Assembly: GCA_023390555.1 (NCBI GenBank)
Contig: JAEWCQ010000043.1
Location: 62,001 to 126,000, forward strand
Reading direction: 5' to 3'
Source: Bacillota bacterium
Lineage (GTDB): Bacteria; Bacillota; Clostridia; Lachnospirales; Lachnospiraceae
Length of the DNA: 64,000 nt
A program made the translations under genes and the position numbers. The notes beneath the pieces were generated by a model. It was not told the origin of the DNA, made no database searches, and saw only the letters and a program-made list of their open reading frames with translations. Shown here piece by piece: positions 7,261 through 15,368 of this stretch (within the stretch, counting starts at the first letter, position 1; each line of letters starts with the position of its first letter).

Positions 7261-8598
7261 TCACTGCATATAAGATTCTACGGTTGTCTGTGCATTTGCA
7301 AGCTCGCTGTCTACATCGGCGCCATTCATGATATTGGTAATCGCAACTGCAACCGCATCGCGTGCTTCATAGTAATAGACACCCGTGTTGTTTGTCGGAA
7401 CCTTTGAAGAATAGTCTACAATTTTTGTAAATACGGTGTCTCCGCCGAAGAATTCAGACGGCTCACTGTAAACATCTGCATCTGCTGCCGGAGCCCAGGT
7501 CGCAATTGCTCCGGAGCTTGGGAGAATATCTGCATAGAAATCAACGCTTCCTGCAAAGGTTTTATTCATGAAATCTGCTGCAAGATCTACCTTCTTGCAA
7601 TTTGAAGTAATTCCCCAGGAAGAGCCGCCGTTGTTGGAGTAGTTTGTTGCTCCATCGACGCCAACCAGACTCGGCATTGTCGTAATACCCCAGTTGCCGG
7701 ACTGGTCTTCTGCTGCCTGAATGGAGCCCATAATCCAGCACCCGTTGATTGCTCCTGCCGTTTTTCCGGAGTTAAAGGATTTGATGTACTCATCCCAGTT
7801 ATCGTCAGTAAGCTGTAATACACCTGCTTTTGCAAGCGATACATAGGTATTTACAACTGTTTTTAACGCATCATTATCTCCGATTGTCGGATTTCCGTCT
7901 TTGTCAAAAAGGGAAGCTCCTGCCGATTGCAGCATCATCATAATGAGATCCGGCTCTCCTGACTCTGTGGAGTTTAAGGCATACCCCGTCTTTGCAAGCA
8001 CATCTTCACCGATTGTCTGGAACTGGTCCCAGGTGATGTCGGTCATATCTTTCATCGTGTAGCCTGCCTGCTCTAAGATATCAGTCCGGTAACATGCAAT
8101 AACTGCACCGTTGTCAAATGGAACTCCGTAATTCTTTCCTTCCACCGTCGAGTAAGCGGTCTTGCCTGCCGCAAACTGCGAGAAATCAATTCCGGTATCC
8201 GTCAAATCTAAAAATAAATCGGGATAACTGATTACATTTTTCTGGAATGCGTTGTCCTGTACAAGCACGATATCCGGCAGGTTGCTGTAATCACCGGAGG
8301 TTGCTGCTGTTGTAAGTGCCGTCTGTACATCCTCCCATGCTGTGGTAACCACGTTTACCGTTACATCCGGATTCTCTTTCTGATAGAACTTTGCAGCCTC
8401 CTTCATTGCATAAACGTTAAAGGTCTCATCCCAGCACCATACGGTCAGCGTGTTTTCGTCTTCACCGGTTGCCGAATTGTTTGTGGAAGCCTCCGAGGAG
8501 TCCCCCGCCGTGTTACTGCTGTTTCCCGAACCTCCGCAAGCTGCCATGGAAACGGTCATTGCTGTCACCAGCATGATGGATAAAAGCTTTTTCTTCAT
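7261..8598 (-). CDS. Sugar ABC transporter solute-binding lipoprotein
   Basis: A 445-residue extracellular binding protein of the CUT1 (family 1) class. Its lipoprotein signal ends in the lipobox SMAAC with lipidated Cys21, followed by a Ser/Asn-rich tether to about residue 45. The mature part has the two-lobe pattern including TLTVWCWDETFNVYAM, GYALNSTESGEPDLIMMMLQ and AGAINGCWIMGSI. It is first in a three-gene operon with both permeases. The gene has its own start region downstream of a terminator and lacks a clear -35 box, which fits activation by the adjacent AraC protein. Confidence 0.92.
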   Translation of the reverse strand: MKKKLLSIMLVTAMTVSMAACGGSGNSSNTAGDSSEASTNNSATGEDENTLTVWCWDETFNVYAMKEAAKFYQKENPDVTVNVVTTAWEDVQTALTTAATSGDYSNLPDIVLVQDNAFQKNVISYPDLFLDLTDTGIDFSQFAAGKTAYSTVEGKNYGVPFDNGAVIACYRTDILEQAGYTMKDMTDITWDQFQTIGEDVLAKTGYALNSTESGEPDLIMMMLQSAGASLFDKDGNPTIGDNDALKTVVNTYVSLAKAGVLQLTDDNWDEYIKSFNSGKTAGAINGCWIMGSIQAAEDQSGNWGITTMPSLVGVDGATNYSNNGGSSWGITSNCKKVDLAADFMNKTFAGSVDFYADILPSSGAIATWAPAADADVYSEPSEFFGGDTVFTKIVDYSSKVPTNNTGVYYYEARDAVAVAITNIMNGADVDSELANAQTTVESYMQ

Positions 8599-8756
8599 TT
8601 TTTTCCTCCCAATACATTGATTTGTTTTGAATCTGAATGTTCTACCGGAAATTTGTGCAATATAGCAAAATTTTAGGCGATTATTTCTTTATTTCCGGCA
8701 TTTTCACATAGATATTTTAACAAAGAATCGTTTCCAACAGTTTTTATATTCATACC
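8599..8756 (-). promoter_or_regulatory. Promoter region of the ABC operon, probably activator-dependent
   Basis: A -10-like TATATT can be read on the minus strand near 8665, but no good -35 hexamer sits 16-18 bases upstream. An inverted repeat, CCGGAAAT (8645-8652) and ATTTCCGG (8691-8698), brackets this site and could be a regulator target. The ribosome site GGGAGG precedes the ATG at 8598. Confidence 0.4.
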
Positions 8757-8810
8757 AAAAAAGAGCGAATTCAACCTTTTATATTTTTCATGGTTGAATT
8801 CGCTCTTTTT
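8757..8810 (-). terminator. Rho-independent terminator of the AraC gene
   Basis: A perfect stem of 20 pairs, AAAAAGAGCGAATTCAACC against GGTTGAATTCGCTCTTTTT, lies about 75 bases downstream of the AraC stop codon. It separates AraC transcription from the ABC operon. The A run and T run make it work in either direction. Confidence 0.88.
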
Positions 8811-8885
8811 ATGATATTTTTCTACATTTTTCGTTATATTGCTGTTTTTTTCTATTGGAAATATATTTTTGCTTTTGCGACAGGA

Positions 8886-9821
8886 TCACCAGCCTTTGCG
8901 CGCTGAAATGTGAAACTGCATTAATTGGCTCTCGTAGTTCTGTGGATCTTTCTTCCATTGATATGGTGTAACCCCCACAATCCGCTTGAAGTTACGGTTG
9001 AACGTGCAGGTTGCTGAGAAGCCGGACTTGATTGCAACCTCATCCATCGAGCAGACCGTTTTCTTCATAATTTCGCATGCCATCTGAATACGCACCATAT
9101 TGATATATTCTACTGGCGTCATGTTCATGTAAGATTCAAACAGCCGGCGAAAGTGTGTTTCACTCAACCCGCACATGTTTGATAAGGTCTCTACCTTAAT
9201 GGCTTCCTCATAGTGATTGCTGATATAGTGTAATGCCGTTGATATCTGCATGATGCCGGGACGCTCCTGCAAAATCAGTTCCAGTTCTTCATCCTTATTC
9301 ATGCGCGCCAGTTCCAGCACGAGCGACCAGAGCATGAATTCTACACTGTCACGGTAAAACTCCTCTTTCTTTCGCATTTCCTCCATAATCGTCCAAAGAA
9401 GATTGCCGATGTTCTGTGACCGATCCATCGATTCGAAAATATAGCTGCGATTCACCCGTTCTAACAGTCTGGTCTGCAGTACGCCGTTGTTTGGATACAT
9501 TTGCCGCAAGGAGGCTTCCGGATCGAAAAACAGATACTCCCAATAGCTTTTCTCACCTTCGGCGCTCGTCGTGGTATGCGGATAGTTCTTGGGAATTACC
9601 GTAAACATCCCCGGCTCATACGGAATAACCGTTTCATTGAATTCCATTACGCCGTATCCATCTCTGCATACACCAATTTCCATCATATTATGGAAATGAA
9701 GATGTACTTTTTCCCTTCCGTATATCCGAATCCATTCTTCTCCCAGCAGTGCAAGCAGCGGTTCATTCTGCGGAACCTCATAATAGCGGAATTCCAGTGT
9801 ATCCTTCTTCTTTCTACCCAT
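8886..9821 (-). CDS. AraC-family regulator of the sugar ABC operon
   Basis: A 311-residue transcription factor. The N-terminal cupin-like sensor includes HLHFHNMMEIGVCRDGYG and a PGMFTVIPKNYPH loop; the C-terminal double helix-turn-helix includes LSNMCGLSETHFRRLFESYM and DEVAIKSGFSATCTFNRNFK. I set the start at the ATG at 9821, where GGGAGA lies 7 bases upstream. A longer frame to 9947 would cross the promoter and the LacI-type operator. It probably activates the adjacent ABC operon on sensing a sugar; its own promoter appears to be under LacI-type control. Confidence 0.88.
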   Translation of the reverse strand: MGRKKKDTLEFRYYEVPQNEPLLALLGEEWIRIYGREKVHLHFHNMMEIGVCRDGYGVMEFNETVIPYEPGMFTVIPKNYPHTTTSAEGEKSYWEYLFFDPEASLRQMYPNNGVLQTRLLERVNRSYIFESMDRSQNIGNLLWTIMEEMRKKEEFYRDSVEFMLWSLVLELARMNKDEELELILQERPGIMQISTALHYISNHYEEAIKVETLSNMCGLSETHFRRLFESYMNMTPVEYINMVRIQMACEIMKKTVCSMDEVAIKSGFSATCTFNRNFKRIVGVTPYQWKKDPQNYESQLMQFHISARKGW

Positions 9822-9856
9822 ACATTCTCCCTGCCCCTCATGCCGGTGCCCACTCT

Positions 9857-9915
9857 GGTTGCGCAACCGGTTGTTTACAGGTTTAAGTATACACTTTTTC
9901 AGGGATTCTTTTCCA
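9857..9915 (-). promoter_or_regulatory. AraC gene promoter with LacI-family operator
   Basis: On the minus strand, TGGAAA (9915-9910) and TATACT (9891-9886) are 18 bases apart. Downstream, GGTTGCGCAACCGGTTG (9857-9873) contains the palindrome CAACCGGTTG (9864-9873). The operator centre lies about 10 bases past the predicted transcription start, as at the GH53 promoter. The sequence between -10 and operator also matches that site (TGTAAA). Confidence 0.72.
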
Positions 9916-10000
9916 TTCGCATTTTTTACAGATAACTCGCCCGGCATTTGTTTATTTTTCCTCTATTCGGATTTTATTGATAGCATGCCGATCGTATTAC

Positions 10001-10151
10001 ACTTTTCATTTTTTTATCCAGATCGGCTCCGGAGCAAATTCATCTTCAAGCGCGCACACCGCAATCCGGTACATATCGATTCCATCTGCTTCTCTGTCAG
10101 CCACGATATCAGCTGGTCCGTACATTTCAAATTCCTGGAAGTAGTATTCCT
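10001..10151 (-). repeat. Direct repeat, intact copy (PPTase 3' end)
   Basis: This segment matches 5313-5459 at about 80 percent identity in direct orientation. It covers the last 45 or so codons of the PPTase gene and a few bases past its stop. Past the stop, ATACGAT near 9990 matches the first codons of the HAD gene, so the repeat may include the old PPTase-HAD junction. The two copies enclose the ABC/AraC block. Confidence 0.8.
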
Positions 10152-10707
10152 CCGTGGCAGCCTCCCAGATCACCTTTACCGTGTCCTGCAGTTCAAAGCG
10201 AAACGCATTCAGCGGAAGTGCCATCCCATATCCGGTCACTTTCAAAAAGCTCTCTTTTAAGGTCCAGTAGCGCAAAAACAATTGGTCTTCCTCTTCTTTG
10301 CTCTTACAGTATTGCATGTTCCGGATTTCCTCTTCTGCAAAAAAACGCGCTGCGATCTTTCTGCCGTTTTTTCTCTCACACTCTATATCTATACCCACTT
10401 CCCTGCTGGAAAAAGCGGCCGCCGCATAGTCACCGGAATGCGACAGGTTAAAGTGTATCTGCGGCATATCCGCGAGATATGGTTTTCCGTTCTCTCCATA
10501 TTGAAATACGGTATCCTGCTCACAGATTCCATACTCTGCCAGTCCATGTGCCAGCAGAAGACCCGCTCCGAGGATTCTGTTCTGATCTTCACGCTTTCTT
10601 GCACGATGCACTTTTTTTTGACGTTCCGCAGATACTTCGCCCAGACACTTCTGAAAAAATGCATCGTCATCAAGCTGTCCGATCTCAAACATATACGTCA
10701 CTACCAT
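10006..10707 (-). CDS. Sfp/AcpT-type 4'-phosphopantetheinyl transferase
   Basis: Transfers the phosphopantetheine arm of CoA to a Ser of carrier proteins (fatty acid, polyketide or peptide synthesis). The 233-residue product is of normal Sfp length with motifs FNLSHSGDY (86-94), VGIDIE (104-109, Mg-binding acids) and WTLKESFLKVTGYG (148-161). The start is taken at the ATG at 10707; an upstream extension to 10815 looks untranslated. No NRPS or PKS gene is in the window, so the target carrier protein is elsewhere. Its 3' end is duplicated at 5313-5459. Confidence 0.87.
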   Translation of the reverse strand: MVVTYMFEIGQLDDDAFFQKCLGEVSAERQKKVHRARKREDQNRILGAGLLLAHGLAEYGICEQDTVFQYGENGKPYLADMPQIHFNLSHSGDYAAAAFSSREVGIDIECERKNGRKIAARFFAEEEIRNMQYCKSKEEEDQLFLRYWTLKESFLKVTGYGMALPLNAFRFELQDTVKVIWEAATEEYYFQEFEMYGPADIVADREADGIDMYRIAVCALEDEFAPEPIWIKK

Positions 10708-10860
10708 AATTTTCCGCCGCTCTTTCCTTTGAAATAATGTGCGGCAGACGGTAATTTCACCTGCACCCGCTGCCGCTTTTCTTCCTATTATAACTGTTTC
10801 CATTGCAGCTGTCATTATCCGGCGTGCAAATTTATCCCTGCGTCCTGATCTGTAAGAATC

Positions 10861-13092
10861 TCATTTGGCTTCATTCCCGGTAAGAATACTCAATATTTCT
10901 TTCTGCGTACCGGGAAGATATTTGTAAATATAAGCATCGGAATCTTTTAATTTAATTGCCGCAAGATATCCTTCTTTTGTTGTGAAGTAAAAACTGCGCA
11001 GCTTCGGAAGCAATGCCTGTATTTTCTTCGAATCCGTTATTGCTTTCTTATCTCCGTAATCCGTCTGTACCAGAAAATCATCCAGTGTATCGGTTTTATA
11101 TCCCAAAAAGAAATTGGACGCCGGGTAGGTTCTTCCATTGAGTCCATCATACGGGTCATACCACTGTAGCGTAATACTTTCGATTTCTCCGGAAAATGAA
11201 ATATAGGAATTCAAATCATTTTTCCCCAGGAATGCCAGTGTATGCTGAAATTGTTCTGTAAGATAAATAACGGCATTGCCAAGATGATAGGCAAAACTCT
11301 GACAGTCTGCCTCTCCGTCACTTGAAAATAAAATGACGCCGATAGCCTCCTGTTCCGGAAAATACCGTTCCTCCACCGACTGTGCCAGAATATCTTCTTC
11401 CAACGCCTGCAGGAACTCCGCTCTGGCCGAATCCGTCATATTCAGCTGGCAGGGATTACTGTACCAGATATCTGACAGATAAATACTTCCGCTGGCAAAT
11501 GCCTGGGAAGACCAGTTGATACTGTCCCCTGTTTCTACCGTTCCGGTTACCACCTGTTTGATCCCTTCTTTTACCTCTTCGCTCTGATCCAGTGCGAGCA
11601 TCTCTTCCAGCAGGGCAAACGTCGCTCGATCATAATAATAGTACTTTTCCTTTCCATTCTTCAGCGTATAACTGATTTGAATATCATAAGGCACGACAGT
11701 CTGTGCAAATTCCGTCTCATCTGTCTGCATTTTTTGCATCCCCATTTCTATCAGTTCTCTGTGAAGGGACAGAATCTGGCGTATCGCATCTGTTTGCTGA
11801 TAAGTATAATTACTGACCATATAATAAGAACTTCCGTTACTGCTTCCAGCCGTTTCCTGACTGATGTAGGAAGGCGCTCCGACGTAGGACATCGCTGCAG
11901 AGGCAATCTGGTCATCTTCCGGCAGATCTGCGGCAGCCAGATTGCCAATCCACCCACACCCCAGAAAAACCAGCAGCACCAAGCCCATTTGGAGGAATGC
12001 AGGAAACCATCTCTGCCATAATTTTTTGGATGAATGGACGAAATACAGCCGCAGCAGAAAATAGAAAAAACCTGCAGCTGTCATCGCCAATAGAAAAGCA
12101 AGTATCCGGCTGTTTGCTTCCAGCAGGTCAAATACCAGTACGAACAGGCAAAACATTCCCGTAAACAACACGATCTGCGTCATCCAGGAACAAACCCCTT
12201 CTAATTCTGCCTGTTCTGCCCTCCTTCGCTGGAACGCAAACATTGCCAGCAATATCAGTAAAATAAGTCCGCACCCCCACGCCAGCAGAATATGTACGGA
12301 AAAGGTTGCCGCCACATCATTTTTCAGACCACGATAAAACATGGAATACGTACTGCAGTCCTCGAAGAAAAAGGCTGCAGGATTTATCCGTTCGGTCAGA
12401 TAAAACAGATTTTTGCAGATTTCACTGGTTCCAGAATAGGACATTGCCCCGTATGGATTTCCCCAGACCAGATGCAAAAAAAGCTGATTTACACAATATA
12501 CCACACCGGACATACCAGTCAGTAAAAATAGATTGTATAATACAGCTTCTGAAAGCGTGCCCGCCAGGGAACAGGCAAGAATGCTGAGCGTGTAGGACAC
12601 CATACCTGCCAGAATCAAGCCGCAGCAGACAAAAAGGAAGCATTTCGTCATGCCTGGATATTCGCCAAGTGCGATCTGATTCAGACAAAGAGACACCAGC
12701 ATCGGAATTAAAATTGCAGCTGCAATTCCAAAACTTCCGGTCAGATATCTGCTGGCAAACAGTTTTTTCCGATTTAAACCAAAAGAAAAGTATACGGTCG
12801 TCTGCTTTTTTTCCAGTAAGAAGAAAAATGTCCGAATCCCGTTTATGGCACCAAGCAAAACTGTCACAGCATAGACGGGAAGTACAAAATCAGGTTGAAT
12901 CAACCGAAATTTCATCTGATCATGTGTCGTCGCGACTTCAAAAATCGAATCTCCCGGAATTCCGGCTGTCCCAAACGGAATTAAAATAAGAAACGCCATG
13001 ATCCCGATGATAACCAGGCCCATATTTTTTTTCAGATTCCAGATCAGATCATGCCGGAAAATATGCTTCATCGAAAATTGTTTCCCATTCAT
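10861..13092 (-). CDS. ABC-2-type permease with large C-terminal extracellular domain
   Basis: A 743-residue membrane protein. Residues 1-385 hold about nine hydrophobic segments, beginning with NMGLVIIGIMAFLILIPFG and ending with MGLVLLVFLGCGWIGNLAAA. Residues 385-743 are hydrophilic and probably lie outside. The N-terminus overlaps the ATPase gene by 44 bases, so the two are translationally coupled and form an exporter or a sensing complex like YtrB/YtrC. An internal ATG at 13071 could also be the start. The ectodomain resembles nothing I can name with confidence (DUF6449-type is possible). No adjacent GntR regulator is present. Confidence 0.75.
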   Translation of the reverse strand: MNGKQFSMKHIFRHDLIWNLKKNMGLVIIGIMAFLILIPFGTAGIPGDSIFEVATTHDQMKFRLIQPDFVLPVYAVTVLLGAINGIRTFFFLLEKKQTTVYFSFGLNRKKLFASRYLTGSFGIAAAILIPMLVSLCLNQIALGEYPGMTKCFLFVCCGLILAGMVSYTLSILACSLAGTLSEAVLYNLFLLTGMSGVVYCVNQLFLHLVWGNPYGAMSYSGTSEICKNLFYLTERINPAAFFFEDCSTYSMFYRGLKNDVAATFSVHILLAWGCGLILLILLAMFAFQRRRAEQAELEGVCSWMTQIVLFTGMFCLFVLVFDLLEANSRILAFLLAMTAAGFFYFLLRLYFVHSSKKLWQRWFPAFLQMGLVLLVFLGCGWIGNLAAADLPEDDQIASAAMSYVGAPSYISQETAGSSNGSSYYMVSNYTYQQTDAIRQILSLHRELIEMGMQKMQTDETEFAQTVVPYDIQISYTLKNGKEKYYYYDRATFALLEEMLALDQSEEVKEGIKQVVTGTVETGDSINWSSQAFASGSIYLSDIWYSNPCQLNMTDSARAEFLQALEEDILAQSVEERYFPEQEAIGVILFSSDGEADCQSFAYHLGNAVIYLTEQFQHTLAFLGKNDLNSYISFSGEIESITLQWYDPYDGLNGRTYPASNFFLGYKTDTLDDFLVQTDYGDKKAITDSKKIQALLPKLRSFYFTTKEGYLAAIKLKDSDAYIYKYLPGTQKEILSILTGNEAK

Positions 13093-13792
13093 ACTTTTGT
13101 TCCGCTCCCTCCAGTAAGAAATACGATTCCAGTGTTTTTCCCGTATTCTTAATCTGCTCCACCTCCATACTGCAAAGGAGAGTGCCGTCCTTGATCATTC
13201 CAAACTGATCGACGCACTCTTCTAATTCCTGTAAATTATGAGATGTCAGAATCAACGTTGCCTTTCGCTTCTCTACGTATAACCGGGCAAGCCGGCGCAT
13301 GATCTTTCTCACGCCAAGATCCAGACCGTCAAACGCTTCGTCCAAAAATAGATACTCCGGCCCCGCCGCAAACGCAATTGCAAGACCCGCCTTCCGCTGC
13401 ATTCCTTTTGAAAATTCACTGATGCGCATTTTCTCATTCAGTTCAAACAATGTGAGCAAACGGTGATACACCACTGTATTCCAGTTCTCATAATAACCGC
13501 TGTAAAAACGTTCCATGTCGCAAAGTGCTGCCTGTGGCAGAAAAAAAAGTTCCTCAGTCATCATAAACATACGTCTCTTGAGTTTCTCATTTTCATATAT
13601 GGGTTCTCCATCTATCCGAATAGATCCAGAATCCTGCCGGTATATTCCGTTCATCATCTTTAGCAATGTCGTTTTTCCGGCTCCGTTATAACCGATCAGT
13701 CCGTATATGATCTGTTCCGGTATTTGAATATCCGCATCTGACAATACCATTTTCCTACCGAATTGTTTGGTCACGTGGGATATCTCAATCAT
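13049..13792 (-). CDS. ABC transporter ATPase, YtrB-like
   Basis: A 247-residue nucleotide-binding subunit. Walker A is GYNGAGKTT (34-42), the signature is the variant FSKGMQRKAGLAIAF (the usual LSGGQ reads SKGMQ), Walker B is LFLDEAFDGLD, and the switch His is in TSHN. The SKGM variant is typical of ABC-2 exporters. It overlaps the upstream surface-protein gene by 8 bases and the permease downstream by 44 bases, so all are one operon. AAGAGG precedes the ATG. Confidence 0.93.
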   Translation of the reverse strand: MIEISHVTKQFGRKMVLSDADIQIPEQIIYGLIGYNGAGKTTLLKMMNGIYRQDSGSIRIDGEPIYENEKLKRRMFMMTEELFFLPQAALCDMERFYSGYYENWNTVVYHRLLTLFELNEKMRISEFSKGMQRKAGLAIAFAAGPEYLFLDEAFDGLDLGVRKIMRRLARLYVEKRKATLILTSHNLQELEECVDQFGMIKDGTLLCSMEVEQIKNTGKTLESYFLLEGAEQKYEWETIFDEAYFPA

Positions 13793-15335
13793 GTTTTCCT
13801 CTTTTCTTCAGGAACACGAATACCACACCAGCTGCCGCAATCAACAGCAGTACCAGCAGAATCACCGGCAGCAGAACACCGCTTTCGGCTTGTGTGTCCA
13901 CGATTTTTTCTGCGGTGAGTATGTAAGTCTTTGCTTCTGCCATTTTGTAGCTGACATATCCACTCTCTGCCTTGACATCATCTGCCATCAGCTGCAGGTG
14001 CTTGGAATCTTCCATCTGGTACAAATACAGATCCGTCCCGTTGGAAAAGGTATTCCCTGCCTTTATGTATATTTCTGCGGGTCCCGGTAATTCTTCTATC
14101 TCTGCAAACGAGAGACAGAGCGCTGTTTTATCTTCCACAAGACTGGACAGGCTTCCATTCCCGTCTTCCGACAGTTCAATATTCATGTCGATATCGTCGG
14201 TGCTCTGTAAATCCTTTCCATAAAATTCCCAGGAATACAGCACATTCTTACTGCTGTCCGTTTTCTGGAATGTCACATATTCATCTTTTCCTTTTATTTG
14301 CTCAAAAATCTTACTGCCCATGGGGCCATCCTGAATTTCCTGAAAATAAACGGTCCCTTTTTTACTTTCAATTGTGGTGTAAGACGCTGCTTCCGTTCCC
14401 TGTTCCGTCCCGTCTGTCAATGCTTCCGTTCCGTCCTGCGCATCGCTCTGGCTCTCTGCTGTCAGTCCAACATCTACCGCATGAGTACTTTCGCTCAAAG
14501 TTGCAACGGTAACGCCCACGTCACTTGTAGAAGCGGATTCGGACTGATTTTCTAATGATCCCACAGCTCCATTTTCCGTTGCACGCTCACTGCTGTTACT
14601 CTCGCTGCTGTTGCTGCTGCCGCTACTGTTACCACTGCTCTTACTTCCGTTTTCACTGCTGTTGTTCCCAGTGCTCCCATTACTGCTTCCGCCTCCGCTG
14701 GTACCGCTACTACTAGTGCCGCTTTTGCTTCCGCTTCCACTGTTTCCGCTGCTGCTTCCACTGGTTCCGTTGCTGTTACTTCCACTACTCCCGCTGCTGC
14801 TATTTCCACCGTTCCCACTGCTGTTACTGCTTCCTCCGGAAGCATTCCCGCTGTTCTCCGTCACCGTTACTTCCAGCACGGCAGAAGCTGATGTATATTG
14901 CCGCAGAGACCCGGTGACGGTAATCGATGCCGTACCGGCGCTGACTGCTGTCACTGTGACGGAACCATTGCTGTAACTTGCCGTTGCAACCGAGGTATTA
15001 CTTGAACTCACCGCTGCCGCCGCATAATAAGTCTGATAGTCCGTTCCGGCGCAGGTGCAATCACCATCTTCATTCAGACAGCCGTCCCCGCAGGTCTGAG
15101 GACATTCCGGCATTCCGCAGCCCGGTAATTGTTGCGAGGTTGCCGGAGATAAGGTAACACTGACACTGACGCTGTTTCCCGGAGTCAATTCCACCTCCCC
15201 CTGTGCCAGCGTGACCGACAGTGTTCCTCTGTCAAAATAGGCATAAACCGGTATTGCCTGCATGAATAGAGTGGCTGCCACTGCCATACACAGAATTTTT
15301 ACAGCAGCGTTTCTCTTTCCCTTCTTCTTTCTCAT
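13785..15335 (-). CDS. Cell-surface protein: Ig-like domain, Ser/Gly/Asn linker, C-terminal membrane anchor
   Basis: A 516-residue envelope protein of unknown function. A signal peptide ends near QAIPVYA. Residues about 35-160 resemble a bacterial Ig-like (BIG2) fold (SVTLAQGEVELTPGNSVSV ... GTASITVTG), with a Cys-rich insertion (GCGMPECPQTCGDGC). A Ser/Gly/Asn-rich spacer spans about 165-260. A second globular part (about 320-470) precedes a membrane segment (LLPVILLVLLLIAAAGVVF) and a basic tail KKRGKHD. The ATG at 15335 follows GGAGG by 9 bases; the upstream GTG is not used. It lies between a membrane protein and an ABC exporter in one operon, so the exporter may act on or with it. Confidence 0.75.
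   Translation of the reverse strand: MRKKKGKRNAAVKILCMAVAATLFMQAIPVYAYFDRGTLSVTLAQGEVELTPGNSVSVSVTLSPATSQQLPGCGMPECPQTCGDGCLNEDGDCTCAGTDYQTYYAAAAVSSSNTSVATASYSNGSVTVTAVSAGTASITVTGSLRQYTSASAVLEVTVTENSGNASGGSSNSSGNGGNSSSGSSGSNSNGTSGSSSGNSGSGSKSGTSSSGTSGGGSSNGSTGNNSSENGSKSSGNSSGSSNSSESNSSERATENGAVGSLENQSESASTSDVGVTVATLSESTHAVDVGLTAESQSDAQDGTEALTDGTEQGTEAASYTTIESKKGTVYFQEIQDGPMGSKIFEQIKGKDEYVTFQKTDSSKNVLYSWEFYGKDLQSTDDIDMNIELSEDGNGSLSSLVEDKTALCLSFAEIEELPGPAEIYIKAGNTFSNGTDLYLYQMEDSKHLQLMADDVKAESGYVSYKMAEAKTYILTAEKIVDTQAESGVLLPVILLVLLLIAAAGVVFVFLKKRGKHD
14590..14850 (-). repeat. Low-complexity Ser/Gly/Asn-coding tract
   Basis: About 260 bases of near-repeating GCTGCT, CCGTTACT and similar triplets encode the flexible linker of the surface protein. 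Its repeat nature makes length variation between strains likely. It also produces long open frames in other frames that are not genes. Confidence 0.8.
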
Positions 15336-15368
15336 AATCCGCACCTCCGATCCTGCAAATGACTGCGA

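Noticed and set aside
8720..8742. CcpA-site-like TGGAAACGATTCTT upstream of the ABC operon
   Set aside because: Several conserved positions of the cre consensus do not match.
9822..9947. N-terminal extension of the AraC regulator to 9947
   Set aside because: The extension would be translated from DNA upstream of the predicted transcription start and across the operator; the ATG at 9821 has a good ribosome site.
12292..12688. Overlapping plus- and minus-strand frames of 77-93 codons inside the large permease gene
   Set aside because: They lie wholly in the permease coding region with no independent signals.
14552..14976. Open frames of 97 and 121 codons on both strands rich in Ala/Val or Leu/Pro
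   Set aside because: They are shadows of the repetitive Ser/Gly/Asn linker in the surface-protein gene; no ribosome sites and biased composition.
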